Origin: Tubulanus polymorphus
Lineage: Eukaryota; Nemertea; Palaeonemertea; Tubulaniformes; Tubulanidae
Length of the DNA: 64,000 nt
NCBI RefSeq assembly: GCF_964204645.1
Contig: NC_134031.1
Coordinates: 16,613,307-16,677,306, forward strand
Direction: 5' to 3'
The notes beneath the pieces are model-generated. The model worked only from the letters and a program-made list of their open reading frames with translations, made no database searches and had not been told where the DNA came from. The stretch's first letter is position 1, and every line of letters begins with the position of its first letter. Shown here piece by piece: positions 42,456 to 56,300 of this stretch. The position numbers and the translations under genes were made by a program.

Positions 42456-45400
42456 TCAGTCAGATATGTCTATGATTTCATCGGGATCGGGTGGATTGAA
42501 TATCTGTTGGTTGGTCGACAACGATTTGTAAGACTGAATTTTAATCGGCGAGGTATTGATCGATGACATGACGTCCCTCGCATGCGCGCGAAATTCCTCG
42601 GACACGTTCAGCATCAAGTTACCTCCGAGCGGCGATGGTTCGACCGACTCGGCGACCAGTCTCGGCGCCGGACTGCGATTGACCGGCGAAACTGAACGCG
42701 TATTACGACAATAACTGTACCCGGTTTTACGCAGGAGCGCCGTCACCGGCGTCACCGACCGAGACGAACTCGGCGACTCGCTAATAACCGGTCGCTGCTG
42801 GTCGCGTATTTCTAACATGTTCGGCGAAATGCTCGGCGAAAACGACGACAAGTTCTCGTTTACGCGTACAGCGCTAGTATGACTAGTATTCGTAGGTATT
42901 TGTAGCATTGATGTGCTAGTACTCACGCTGCCCTTCGATACAGTTACCGGTTGCGATTGCGGAGATCTTTTTATTTCTTTCGCAACAATATTTCCCTGAT
43001 TTTCCGATTTCGAAACCTCTTTAACTTCATCGTCATCATCATCATCATCATTTTCATCATCGCTAATTTGAATTTCGGGAATAATCCGCGTATTGTTCGT
43101 CGATGATTGCACATTTTCAGCTGTATTTCGACTTCGTGATTGCGACGAATCGCTGTTGATTTGGATTTCTGGAACGCAGCGCGAGTCGTCGGTGTCCCGA
43201 ATAGATATTGAACTCGTTTTGAGAGTATCACCGGCGCTGACGGTTTTTTCCGGAATATTACAAATACTGTGCGGCGTACGCGAATTATCTTTCAACGATT
43301 TGTTGACAGTTTCGCGAGAATTCGAATTTCGATTCGACAACAACCGATCGATGATTGCCATATCATTCGACGTAGGTTTACTCGGCGTGTTATCGCAAAC
43401 CTCCACCGACAGTCTGCGCATTTCGACTGGACAGTCGATGTTTTGGCAACGGATTTTCTTCCGCGACGGGCCGATATCCGTACGTTGAGAATTGTCGACG
43501 TCAATAATCGTTAACGGACTGGCAGACGGCGGCGGCGACTTCGAAGCAGACGGAGCGTCGATTAAGATGACGCGATCGTCTAACGACGACGCGCTAATTA
43601 CATCGATACTCGACGCGTGGTTACGTTTTAGACGTTTCAATCGCGTCGCGGCAGACGTCTTCACGACAATGCAATCGTCGTTGCTCGTTAATCGTCTCTT
43701 TTTTGGACTACACTGAGCTAGAATAACACAATCGTCGTTCTTAACCGGTCGTTCACAGTTGGACAGCGTCTCGGTTATTTGACAGCTACCTTCCGGCTGT
43801 CCAACATCCGCGGTATTTGTGCTCGGAGTTTTATCGGCAGTCGTTTCGGGACTACGCGCTTGACTCAATTCCGATTGAGTCAAATCAACGATTTTATCAT
43901 CGACATACGTCTGTGCATCGGCTTTCGGTTGACTATCAACCAACTCATCGTTAACAATCATTTCTTTATTCTCCTGACTACCGCTCAACAGAATTACATC
44001 GACCTCATTCGTCGTCTCTGCGTTTGAACTAATTCCGAGATTTTCAGTTTTAACGACAGAAGTTTTCGATTTTCGAGATTCGCGCGGCGACGGACCGTGA
44101 TATTCGATAATGCAGACGCTATCGTCGTGTTCCAATTCACTTGTCCCGGTTACGTCGTCGGTAAATATATCTTCGACGCTACTCCGATGGTGAACGATCG
44201 ACTCGCTCGATTGGTCCGGAGTTTCTATCGCGTGGTTCTCCGAATGTCCGACACGTTCATCCGCCGCCATCCGGTCACCAGTTTTTCTAGCGAAATCACT
44301 AAGAATATTAGTCCATTTACCGGCATCGGTGACAGATGCGTTAAACGTTCCATCGACTGAAATAGAAAACAAGAATCGCTCTTCTTTATCCAAACACAAA
44401 ATGAAACAAATCATAGCACATTAAGCACGTGGTTAGTGAAATTCCTTACAAGACACTTGGTAGCTGTCAAAAGTACTAGTTTTCCCGTTGAAATGGCGGG
44501 AAAACGATGAATCCAGAACTATCAGTAGACTGAGTAGCCACACTTTTATTGCCAGGGGGAAAATATCAAGCAGTGAATCATCAGAAGACAGGAGAATGTT
44601 AGATGTTTTGGTATCTGCTGAACTAGGCCTCGGAAAATGGCACAGCACTACAAACTACGCCCATATTTAGCAGTCAATCGATTAAAAGCTTGATGAATAT
44701 ATACAATTCATACAGGCCTCCTTGACAGCATAATAAAACGCAGTGTCCGATTTTATGGCGAGAGAATAGGGCAGAAAAGCTTGAAGAGATGATTGTGAAA
44801 GCAGACGTACTAAAAATTCAATGATTAATTGACGAACCTTCTTCGCGGCCTGCTGGTGTTGATTCAACCGGTTTATCCTCGTCAATGTCATTCAAAACTG
44901 TCTCCAGCTCTACATAATAATCATAAACATAATAATCAAAAGAAAACAATTATGTTTGACAACAATTTACCACCTACCGAATATGACAGATTCCTTCAAA
45001 TTCAGGCATTTTCATCAAGAAATGTTTTCCATACATGGTAGGAAATTATAGACAGACGAACACCAGTGAATTTAAACGCTAAAATCAACAATATTCCTCA
45101 CCTGCATCGGGCAATTCCTCTTCGCCAGCAGTATCTTCTTCATCCTCGTCATCATCATCATTTTCGTCGTCGTCGTCTTCGTACTGTTTACGGGCAAATT
45201 TGTTGATGACCTTCAATTGATTAAGAACAAAATCAATGAACACTGAACAATAGTCTGCCTAGAGCTGAAACGCATTTGAGCTAGATGGCCTCGTTTCGCT
45301 AAAACCAATTCATATTAACTGAAACTGAAATTTCCTATTATGTACTTCGATTTAAACAAAAAAATTCTGTAAATTCGACTGCTGATCATGCAACTATATC

Positions 45401-48400
45401 TGTACTTCGATTTCCAATTTCAAAATCGAAGGAACCTCCCTGTTATGCTGCCAGCCAGTGTGGTGGGTTTGTAAAGGACACCAAATCAAAACAAATCATA
45501 TGAAATCTATCAATCAAATAAATAAATAACAGGGTCAAACTCAATTTTATGGAAAAAAAATAATTCATATTCAATATATTCATTCCAATGATATTTAAAC
45601 TAGGCAATCTTACATCATCCAGTTTCATCTTTCCAGCTTTCTTATTTTGATCCAGTTGTCGGCGAAGTTCTAAATTATAAATAGCCGGATCCGCTTCCGT
45701 TCTGAATACACAGAAAAATATAAAATATCTTTGAGAAATTAACGTCGAAACCAAACAAAATTTAAAACCCTAAACGAAGGAGTTCTACCTACCTGACTTG
45801 ATCGGTTAGTTCACATCCGAAATCGGACACAAAATCCTGCTGTCTTCGTTTCTGTAACCGATCACCGATATCTGTGAACGCCTCACGAGCGAGTGCCTGA
45901 ATCTTTGATGCGCTGGAAAGATTTGGAATCAAAATTTTTCGATAAATAACTCGGTACCATTTCATAATTAGAAAATATTTCATAGGGTCCCTACAGTAGC
46001 CTTAAAACTACTGTCTACTAAATTCAGTTTCTTTAGTAACAGCCTAATTGGGTAAAGAAAAAATTCTGATCCCAACCGTTCCCAGTTACTGTACAACTAC
46101 AAACATTTCCAATAGCCTATTTCTCAAAATTGACAGAGTTTTAAAGTAGTTTCAGGCATTTGCTCATATTAAAGGAGTTTCAAGCAACTTTAATGGCATT
46201 TTCAGTTTAGAGGGAGTGTTTTTAAGGAATCAAGGTGTCGTAGGGACCCTGTCTATATGATTGTTATATTACGTACTTCAGTCCGAGGTTGTATTTTTTA
46301 TTCGACTTCGAGATGACGCGTTTCACGTCATGGTAATCGGGAAACGATTTCGTGTTGTTGATGAATCGCGCGAGTAGTTTATTTATTTCTCTGAATCTCG
46401 TACCTGAAAAAAAATAGCAAACGTGGCAGTCACACTTAAATCACAAATATACGATCCCACAATGAAAAATAGTGTCCGAAATGTTTACTTAAGCTTATAA
46501 TGTATTTCGATGTTTCGTTCATATCCTAATAGTCATCTTCAGGAATAATAATTCACATCAAAATTAAGAAAACAATGAAATAGTCTTTTTTTTCTCGATA
46601 TTTTCTCATTTATAAGAACTTCCAACCAAAATTCTTAGTCTGGCAAGTCTGGCAAAAGGATTTTCTATGTTAAGTGGTCACGTGGCTCCAAACTTTCAGA
46701 TGCTGATTTGAATGAAGTACTGGTTTACTTGTTGGAGTCCTGCATTTTACCCTATAATATGGAAGATCTAAAAAATTTTGGCTCTCACCATTAAACTTGA
46801 ATTTTCTATCACTGATACGCCCTACGTGTATATCGCGGCCTTTTATTTCACAAAGTTTCGTCCAACACTTCGTAAATCGTTGAGCGAGTTTGTGTTCGAG
46901 AATGTGTGAATTGTCCTCCTTGTCTAAATCATCGAGCGACAGCTCTTTTTCCTGAAGTTTCTTTATCTTCTTGTGAATAGCCTTCAACGAATAAACAAAT
47001 GTTTTCAACCCACCCAGCACAGCATTCATGGTGTAAATCTAGATGGAGGAAAACTGATTGACGATAATGAGGACCCCATGCCACCACCAGCTATCCCACT
47101 AGATGGTGTGTGTATCATTAAGAGAACTACCCGGTAAATGAAAATCTAGTTCATTCGTAATGAACTTTTATCTGAATTTTTAGCTTCCCACACAAGAAAT
47201 TAGGCAAATCGTGCCTCTCGATGAATTAAGATCGATCTTAAGGGTTCATTCATAGCGCACTTTTGATCTACAATTCATAGTACACGAGAAATATGGATAG
47301 ATCTAAATTGAATCTGAGAAGAAATCCGGCATCATTGTCTAAATACACCACTAGCGTGCCTGATGGATCATCGCATATCACTAAAGCAAAATCCTCAATT
47401 ATCACAGTCCAACCCTCGCATCAAGCTAATGATTTAATACAAACCTCAAGTAACGTCTCCAATTTTTCTATTTGTCGCCGTGAGCCTTTCTTCTTTGAAT
47501 TACTTGCCGATGAGGCTTCGATATTTTCATCATTACCGGTATTTTCTGGTTGTGATTCATTATCGTCCTCAGTTTCGACTTGTATCGGCTCAGTTAGCGT
47601 TTCACCGTCCATCAACGTTTTAGACGTACCGGCGCGTGGTTCCGGATGACAATCAACTGTCTTCGTTACGCAATGATCCGGCGAAAAACTACGAACATTT
47701 ATCGGTGAATTCAGACTCGGTTGGATTTCATTTTCGCTAACGTTTTTATCGTCGTCATTTTTCAAACACTCGTTGCTCGTGTTTATATCGTCGATACCGT
47801 TTCGTTCGGCATCGTGAGCGCGAGATTCCGTCTCAGTTTCAGCAGCCGCGCAGCGCGATACCAACGGAATATTTCGCGATTCCGGCGAAGAATCCCTGCT
47901 ACTGCTGGCGCTCACGTTTAAGCTTTTCACGCGATCGACGCGTACGAGACGCAGTTGAAGTCGACGCGGCGTTTTCGTTTCGATTCTCTGATTGAGATCG
48001 AGCGAAAAATCCGTATCGGTCGAACTACAGCGAAACTTCTTCGCAGCCGCTGCCGCCGCCGGGGGCTGTGATGCATCGGAATCGCACGAGTTTTTACGTT
48101 TGGTCGTTGTTTTTTCAGGCACGCGACGATTCGCTTTCAATTCGTGAACTAAATCGCGAATATAAACGTAAATATTGTGCGGATCGTTGGAAATCTTTTC
48201 CGACAGGTTCGTCAGCAGGTTCCGATAGTCTTTCGAACCGAGGTATTCGGATTTCGCGGTCGCGTGCCGATTTTTTATGAACTCTAAGAACTTTTTATCG
48301 TCCGAAGAAGTGAGATGCTTCTTACACTCATCCTGAAACTGATTTTTAAAAGCAAGGTTGGATTTTTATTTAAACGATCTTATTTAGATTAGAAATAGAA

Positions 48401-49378
48401 AATTCCTTCCTTCCTCAGCAGGGATTGGAAACCAAAGCCTGTCTCAAGATCGTCAAGGCTTGAAACACCTGGGCTGGGTTTCATAGATATGGACGGAAAA
48501 TAGTCCCTAGGAACATTATTGAAATTTGTCAGTTTTAACCATGGTTTCTCATTTTAACTATGGTGGTTGTCACCCAGATTGAGGATTTACCCCTAGGGAT
48601 AACTTTGATACTCAGTCTATGAAACCTGGCCTTGGTTGTTGAGAGAATATTTGCAGTCTTGATGAATCATTCAGAGAATGTTTATTTTTCCAAAAAGTTT
48701 AACTGATCCATGAAAAACTCAGGGTCCTACTTATTACAGAGATGACACAAGTTACTGAGATGAACCAAGATGACATGAAATAACGTATTTTATTTTATTT
48801 TTGTAAATTTGCGTCATTCTAGTAATAAGTAGGACCGCAAACTCATGATGCATCAGGTTCCAATCCACAGAAAAATATAATGTATAAAATATCCTGCCTG
48901 GTGTGAAAGAGGATAAAAATATGATACGTCTACAAACCTTAACTAAAAGCTCCTCATTTTTTTCTTGCGGTGATAGAACGACTTCATCAGTCTGAGCAGC
49001 AATGTCAACAGCAGCCGTTTCTTTCGTCGTGATCAACGATAAGTTTGGGGAATTCGATCGAGGACTGCCGGAATCTCGTCGCAAAGACGACATCTTTCCA
49101 ATTTTTGACGCGGACTTACTGTCACAGTCGGACATTTGTTTATGTAAACCGGATTCATTTTTTACTCCGTCCACAACTGATAAGGATAATGACGAAGGAG
49201 ACGAAGAGTGGGAAGACGAAGTTCCCTTCGTCGAAGAGGAGATAGAAAGAAATGTTTTTCCGTCATGTTTCTTTCTAACGCGCGCATCTTTTCCTTCGTT
49301 GTCGGAATCGGCGCTGTCTTCATCCGACGAGTCGAGAATGATGATGCACTGCTGACGTTTTTGATTAGTTTTAGCCAT
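42456..49378 (-). CDS. DAXX: DAXX, H3.3 chaperone and SUMO-binding corepressor
   Basis: Nine exons on minus: 49378-48938, 48332-47445, 46981-46789, 46403-46277, 45912-45793, 45701-45614, 45210-45102, 44909-44838 and 44356-42456. All junction phases agree, giving 1312 residues, much longer than human DAXX (740). Residues 1-20 carry a SIM (CIIILDSSDED). The helical bundle spans about 148-225 (YVYIRDLVHELKA). The histone-binding domain runs from about 430 to 655 (GSRRQIEKLETLLE, KKLQEKELSLDDL, FPDYHDVKRVI, EAFTDIGDRLQKRR). An acidic run follows (EDDDDENDDDDEDEED). The last exon is a disordered tail of about 633 residues rich in hydrophobic-acidic SIM-like patches and ends in EIIDISD, a C-terminal SIM. 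In the family, DAXX works with ATRX to deposit H3.3 and sits in PML bodies. Confidence 0.95.
45984..46252. repeat. Foldback MITE with AGGGTCCCTAC ends (DAXX intron)
   Basis: ATAGGGTCCCTACAGTAG at the left and GTCGTAGGGACCCTGT at the right are inverted. The interior of about 240 bases has no coding. Confidence 0.6.
48471..48633. repeat. Foldback MITE with GGTTTCATAGA ends (DAXX intron 1)
   Basis: GGGCTGGGTTTCATAGATA and AGTCTATGAAACCTGGCC are inverted, with inner TCCCTAGG / CCTAGGGA and AACCATGGTTTCTC / TAACTATGGTGG pairs. Confidence 0.6.
48722..48835. repeat. Foldback MITE with GGTCCTACTTATTAC ends (DAXX intron 1)
   Basis: GGGTCCTACTTATTACAGA is mirrored by TCTAGTAATAAGTAGGACC. AAACTCA on both sides fits a target-site duplication of 7-8 bases. 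Confidence 0.65.
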
Positions 49379-50327
49379 CGATTTCTGCAGAGAAACGGCG
49401 CAACGAACTTATATAGATTCGTATTTTGAATTCCGGAATTCCCCACAAATAAAAAGATGGCGGCGGTATCGATCAATTCAATATAAATTAATCCATTTTA
49501 TTGAGAGTGGCAGCACTGTACGGTCTAGTGAATTGAATTGAATAAAGGTAGCTGTCAGAAAATACTCCCAACTGTATTGATTCATTTCCAATTGTTCGAA
49601 TCATGTTTAAATGAAGAAGTCGTTCTATGTTTGTGTGAAGAGGTTCGTATGTTTTGCTTTAGTTTTCATTCGACAAAAATTAAAAGTGAATTGTTTTTTC
49701 AATGGGGGCGAGAGGGAAGGAAGTGACTGAAAGGCGGTGAAAGAAAAGAATCGAATTTCATCTCAATTCTTATTCAGGCGGCTGAATGTATTCTGGTTTA
49801 TGAATAGTTATTCCGGATGACAAATTCTTTACAGGCCGCTCCTACAAGATTTTACAGAATGCTATTTCGGAATAGGTGTATGGTAGAAACGAACAAAACA
49901 ATAGAAACGAACGTACGGTACAGCTTAGAATAAAAGAAACATCGTTTACGTTTATTTTCCGTTTCGTTTGCATTTAAAACGGAAATCGATTGGCATTTTG
50001 GAACATCTTTTCAATTGGAACGATAACCAAGAACGCGATGCGTTCAACACGTAAACGATGCGCAATTTTCGTTAAGTTAATTCTAAGATGTACAGTAGGC
50101 CTACCAGAAGAGAATTCCCGAATCGGTAGGCCTAGAGACAAATCAAGACCTACCAAAATCTCTAGCAGTCACTTTTATCAGGTTAACAGATGACACTATT
50201 CGGGAATAGGTAGAGCGTATTCTAGTCGAAATGGATGCGGATGGATTGATCCGAAATCTGCCTGCTCAATTCATTTTTCACGAATAGCGGTTGATGTTTA
50301 TCAGTTTTACTTTCAGATTATTCAACG
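49379..50327. promoter_or_regulatory. Bidirectional upstream region between DAXX and the Ig/FN3 receptor
   Basis: The 949 bases separating two divergent start codons. No coding is seen. 50080-50220 holds a repeat related, in inverse orientation, to 54405-54500. A polypyrimidine-AG at about 50303-50316 just before the receptor ATG suggests a 5' UTR intron. Confidence 0.45.
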
Positions 50328-53300
50328 ATGAATGTGTTACCGTTTTATCAGTTGTCTCTTGTTATTCTGTCCGTGTATTATCAATTGGACAAAGCTGATG
50401 CAAAATTAAGTACGTGACATTTCTTACATGATTACAACAGCTATAGTCGATACGCACTGAATGGTCCTACTGCAGTTTAGGTCACCCTACCACCTATGGC
50501 TTGATTTTCCAGTGTCCTGACAGTATTCAATTGTTTTTGGGATACTAAACATTTAGATAGCCTAAAACAATCCCTTATACACTTCTAATTTTTTCCTGGA
50601 TTTTCTCAATTAAAAAACTTAGGCCTAAATCAAATTTAGTCTGGGCTACCGAACTTTGACCCGGGATACTGACGATGGATCTCATATCCAGCGAAGATAC
50701 TCTAAAATTGAGAGAAACCCACAATATCGATTTGAACAAATGTTGTTGTTTTTTTCGATAACAATTGTTTAAAATCGACATTGCGGTCTTCTCTCGATGA
50801 TATTCACGAAGATCAGAAATAGTCTGAACTATTTACAACCACGAAAAGAGCATGTATATATTTGATTTCAGATTTCGTAAAGGAACCGTTAAGTCAAGCA
50901 GTTATGATCGGTCACAGTTTGCGATTAGATTGCGTTGCTGTAGACTCATTAACCGCAAAGAGTGACTATATAACGTATGTTTGGTATTTCGGGAACCAGT
51001 CGATGATTCCGTCTGCCTCGATATTCGCCAATAATTCCCTGTATATCGCGTCTTTTCGATCGAGTCACTACGGAAGTTATCAGTGTACGGCAGGCACCAC
51101 ACAGTATAGTAACGAAACTCTGCAGAGTTCAGCAGCATCGATTATTGCTCCTTGTAAGTAAAATTATCATTGAAATTTCAGAACCAACTTTAGTTCACCT
51201 ATGGCCAGCAGGTGAGAGAACTCTAGTATCGACTGTGGCAATCCAGGATCCCGCCCTATCAAGGAATGGCTTCTTGTTCTAAAATCCTCAAATCGTGGTC
51301 ATGGTCCTCGAATAGCATATCCCTAGTATTACCTGAATACATTTAATACGTTTTTGTGGGGTCTAGTAATAATAGTCAGATGAATCAGCTCATCTTCCAT
51401 CTACACTGATTCTATTCCGATTCTAGTGAATGATGAATCATTGACTTCTATAAAGTCGAACATTTTATTACAAATTATCAACGATTGTTTTTCCTAAATT
51501 GTGTAGATTTGGATGATTTCGTCGTCGATCCGGTATCCATGACATCGAATGGTCGATCGTCTGCTGTTTTTACTTGTACGTCAGGTAGCAGCGCTCCGCC
51601 CCCTGTCATCACCTGGCGCAAAGACAACGAAACATTTACCTCCGGTAATATCGAGACCGCTATATACGGCGTTACTGGGCGAGGTGGCAGCCAACAAATG
51701 ACTAGTGGACTTCAGATAACTTCTTTTGTAAACGCATCGGGGCAGTATAGTTGTGCGGCTAAGAATCCACTCACAGGAGCTATTAAATATAGTCAGGCGG
51801 CTACGCTTATCATAAACTGTAAGTTCTTTCAGAATCGCGGTTCTTTTCTGCACTCTCTACTCACTTTCTGTTTCAAAATTTAACACATTCGCTGCCACTG
51901 TGAGTTGAAACGTACTTGGCAATAGAGCTATCAGCCTACATAGTCGTCCATAGTGAAATTCATAGTCCACTGACAAATGAGCATTGAGAATGAAGCTGAG
52001 TTTGTTTGCATTGCCAGCCAATCGGGTGTGCCAAAGTGTAAATATCTAACATTGAAGGATCAACTAAGAACTTACTCTCATGTGTTAAGATATTTTTGGA
52101 TTTTATGATATTTTTCAGTGTTAGTCGAAGCGCCTTCCTTGAAGAGCCAGCCGCCAAACGCGATTACTGCCGCTGCTAATCTTCCGTTTTCATTGAAGTG
52201 CTCGATAAGTGGATACCCGATTCCACAAGTTACGTGGCTGAAGAATAGCTCAATTTTGACGCCAGACGGTAACCGCATTACTTCTGATGCGAACTCGGGT
52301 CAGTTGCGATTTAAAACCCTCGACGAACAAGACACCGGTGTATATATCTGTAATGGATCTAATTCGCAAGGATCGGTCGCCTCATCCGGAACAAAACTAA
52401 CCGTTGCGAGTATGTATCCTTAAAAAGCAGTCTGTCAATTTTGTTACAGTATAGCGTTGATATTTTGTATCTTTCGAAAATTTCAGTAATTTACTCGAAA
52501 TTTATATTGGAGCCTTCGAACACGAGTGTTTTTGCTGGACAGCCCGTGTCGTTACAGTGCTCTCCTCCGTACAGCGTTCCAGCCGCTCAAGTCGTCTGGT
52601 ATAAATCGAATAATCCGTTCGCTCAGCGACCGGGAGAGTTTGCCGTCACCGTATTGAATACCGGTGATCTGTATTTCTCGAACGTTCAACAGTCCGACGA
52701 AGGGATGTATTCGTGCGTCGCGTTTAATGATAAAGCAGCCCCAACCACTCGCATGTCTAGATCAGCCTGGCTTACTGTTTCTGGTAAAGATGATAGTTTG
52801 CATTAATAACCATTGATGAAACACTCTGTCCATGTTGTGATGATGATGATATGAAATAGAAGAATGAAAAAATAGAGTCTGAAAAGTTTCATTGAGCTAG
52901 TAGGTTATTCAATGTTTCGACTACATATTGATAGTCATCTTCAAGAATGCTGATATTATAACAAATTATGAGATATTCAATCCAGAACAAATATACTACT
53001 CAAGGAAACTCTATTTTCTCAGTGTGGCATTTTATATTTTAAGTTTGCATCGAATTTGGATAGATCACCTATTTTTTATCGCCATTGATTTTATACTCGT
53101 CACGTTATAGGAGGGCCGAAGATTCTGGAGCCACCGGTTCCCGTGTCGGTTATCAAAGGCAGGTTATTACGACTGAAATGTAAAGTTGACGGTGAACCAT
53201 TCCCTACAGTTACATGGTTCAAGGATAGCCAAAAACTCAATCCCGATTTTCGTATAAATTTAAGGTAATTTCATCACTATCACTCGATATTTTCACCAGA

Positions 53301-56300
53301 ACTTAAAAAATGAATTATCATGTTGATTCCTGCTGTTTCTCATTGTAGCATGCGAAATCAAGAATTACTAATCAACGTTGTCGATAAAGTTGACGAGGGA
53401 ATTTACGTCTGCCAAGCGACAAATAAGTTCGGTACAAGTAAAAGTCAACCGGCGAAAGTGAATGTGATTGGTAAAATAGTCATTACGTGTATCATACTTT
53501 GAGTTGTATCAGTTTCTACTGAACGGTATTCTAAATTGATGATATGATCCCATTTCAGTACCGGTCGCTATCCTCCAGTCTGTCGCGAGTGTTACCGTCA
53601 ATGAAAGCCAACCGGCTGTTTTAAAGTGTATCGCGTATTCTGATCCGGGACCGGTCATCACCTGGTTGAAAGGTATCATTTCATACATTACTCGTATTCT
53701 GATGGTATATCCATCGATTTATTCGCATATCTTTTAATATTTCTAGATGGTCAAGTTATTACGTATACTGAACACATACAGAAAGTAGCGGAAGGCTTGT
53801 ATATAAAGAAAGCTGTCGCAGGAGATGCTGGAACGTATACCTGTCAGGTTTCCAACCCGGCTGGCATGAAAAGTTCGCATGCAGTTCTCACTGTGTACAG
53901 TAAGTTCGAAAAACGTTACGTTATATCTTGATGGCTTCCATCAACTTCATCTTGTTTAAATTGTATGAATATGTCCTTGTATTCTTTACAGCTAAACCGC
54001 AGTTTACGGAGACTTCATTGGAAAATGTTGTCAATGTTTCTGATACCGTTGTTTTATTGTGTAAAGCTAAAGGTGTTCCTGTACCTTCTATTCAGTGGTT
54101 TTATAATGTAAGTATATTGTCCTATCGTTTTAAAGATTCGTTCATTTATCTGCATTTTGTCCGCATAAAGAATACATTCTTTCTTTACAGGGCTCTAGAC
54201 TGATATTGAAAGATATGAAATTCTCGAGTAATAACTCTGTGGTAACGATCAACTCAATAAATATCCATCAAACTGGAGTTTACAAATGTATTGCCAATAA
54301 CTCATTAGGACGTGCTGAAAAATCTGGATTTCTTAAAGTTCAAGGTTAGTACATTCTTTAAATACTCTACCGATTACAGAATGTTCTTCTGGCGCCTTTG
54401 TTACGCTCTACCTATTCGGGAATAGCATAATCTGTAAACCTACTGGAAGGCCGGTAGAGATTTTGTAATCCTGTATTGCTATTCCTAGATCGGAATACGG
54501 CCTAAATTACAGAGTAGACTCATATATTCTGTTTCGAGTCCTTTTAGACACAGTTATCGTTATTCATTTTACAGTGGCTCCTGTTTTAAGATCGTTAGGT
54601 CGGCCTGGATCATTAGTCGTTAGTCGCGGTCGTAGTATAGAATTGAAGTGTCGAGGTGCCGGTATTCCAGACCCTGTTTATAGGTGGTTTCATAACGACA
54701 CCGAGATAAAACCATCGCTCGATAAGCGTGTTTCATTCCCGACGTTTAATCAGTTACTCGTGCAATTCGCTACAGAAAATGACGCTGGTAATTACAAAAA
54801 TCTTTCCGATTCACGGTTTTTATAACTGATAATTCAAATTTCTAATAAGTTTTTTCGATGTTCTATATATAAAGGTATTTACAAATGCGAAGTCACTAAT
54901 ATACTTGGTCGACAGGAACTTACAAAGATAGTTTATGTCAGAGGTAAGGCATGGTTTGATGTAATAAACATTTGGTAAAGACTTGCTTTTTGCTCAGCAA
55001 ATGTTCGAGTGAATTGATGTCTGGTTGTGGCATATATTTTTTTCCTACAGGTTTGCCGCGTCCGCCAAAACTTGAAATACCGACCCCCTTGTCGCAAAGT
55101 TCTATCAGATTAAACTGGATTCCGGCAACTCAAGCTCCACAGAATTCCGTTTTGAATTATGTGATTCAGTATTCTCCGAAGTAAGTGTTCGTGAATTGAA
55201 CGTCTTTCTGATTGAATTTATCCGTATTAAACGAGGAGTTTTGCTTTTACTTTGAAATAGAATTGGTGGAAATCCAGTGAAAATGATCGTTCCTAGTTCT
55301 GTCGTGTCGCTCAGTGTAGATAGTCTAAACACTGCAACTGAATATCTGTTCTGGATCGCTGCTCAGAATGAAGTTGGAACCGGTCAATTCACTGGCAAAC
55401 TTAAAGCGAAAACATTTGAATCCGGTAAGAATTAATAAACCTGGGCCCAGTTCCATAGTCCAAACTTATGTCCCAAATTGGTTTCTTAAGACTTGTCTTG
55501 TTAGATTGGCCATAAAACTAACTTGGTCTTTAGGCTTGTCTTAAGTCTAAGCCATGACTATGGAACCGGCCCTCTGGTAGTTAACCCAGTAGTTGTATTC
55601 TTGTATTACCAAAAGATTTTGTTTCAAAAGCTAACGTTCTATGGATATTGAAAGAAAAGAATGCTCCATTCCAGCTCCTACTGCACCGAGGAATTTGAAA
55701 GTGATTAAAAAGACTAAGTCTAGTTTGATGTTGGCGTGGGAAGAACCTGAATTTAAGAACGGTGATATAACCGATTATGAAGTTCAATACAGACAGCAAG
55801 GTTATACTGGTCAGTTCTACTCAACCATCAAACTGATTTATGTTTCTACTGAAATAGTTATTTAAGAATTGAAATCATCGTGCCATTATCGATTGCAGAA
55901 TTCAAACTCATCAAGATATCCAATCCAAAACTTCCATATCAGGAGCTAACAGTCGTAGAATTGAAGGCATATACGCCGTATGAATTTAAAGTTCGAGCAG
56001 CTACAATAGAACGCCAGGTTCCGATATTTGGTTCATATACACCTTTGATAAGTGATATAACTAGTATGGATGGTAAGAACCAGTAACGTAAAAATGGCTG
56101 CATTCTATGATTAAGATTATGATTATTATTACTATTATTATTATTTCTTTTTTTTAGCACCCACAGCAAGTCCTCGAAATATAAATGTAACGGTTTTAAC
56201 GAACACGTCCGTGTTTGTCTCCTGGGAGGTAAGATCTTCTGGTGATGTTGCATGATGAATTCATTTCATCACTTTTCATTTACTTTTTGATTTTGATTTA

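Noticed and set aside
42980-43060. (ATC)n-like run as a microsatellite
   Set aside because: It encodes the Asp-rich SIM-adjacent stretch of DAXX and is explained by coding.
43093-44360. Several plus-strand ORFs of 70-131 codons opposite the last DAXX exon
   Set aside because: They are antisense shadows of a long GC-rich coding exon. The minus frame shows DAXX features and continuous splicing phase.
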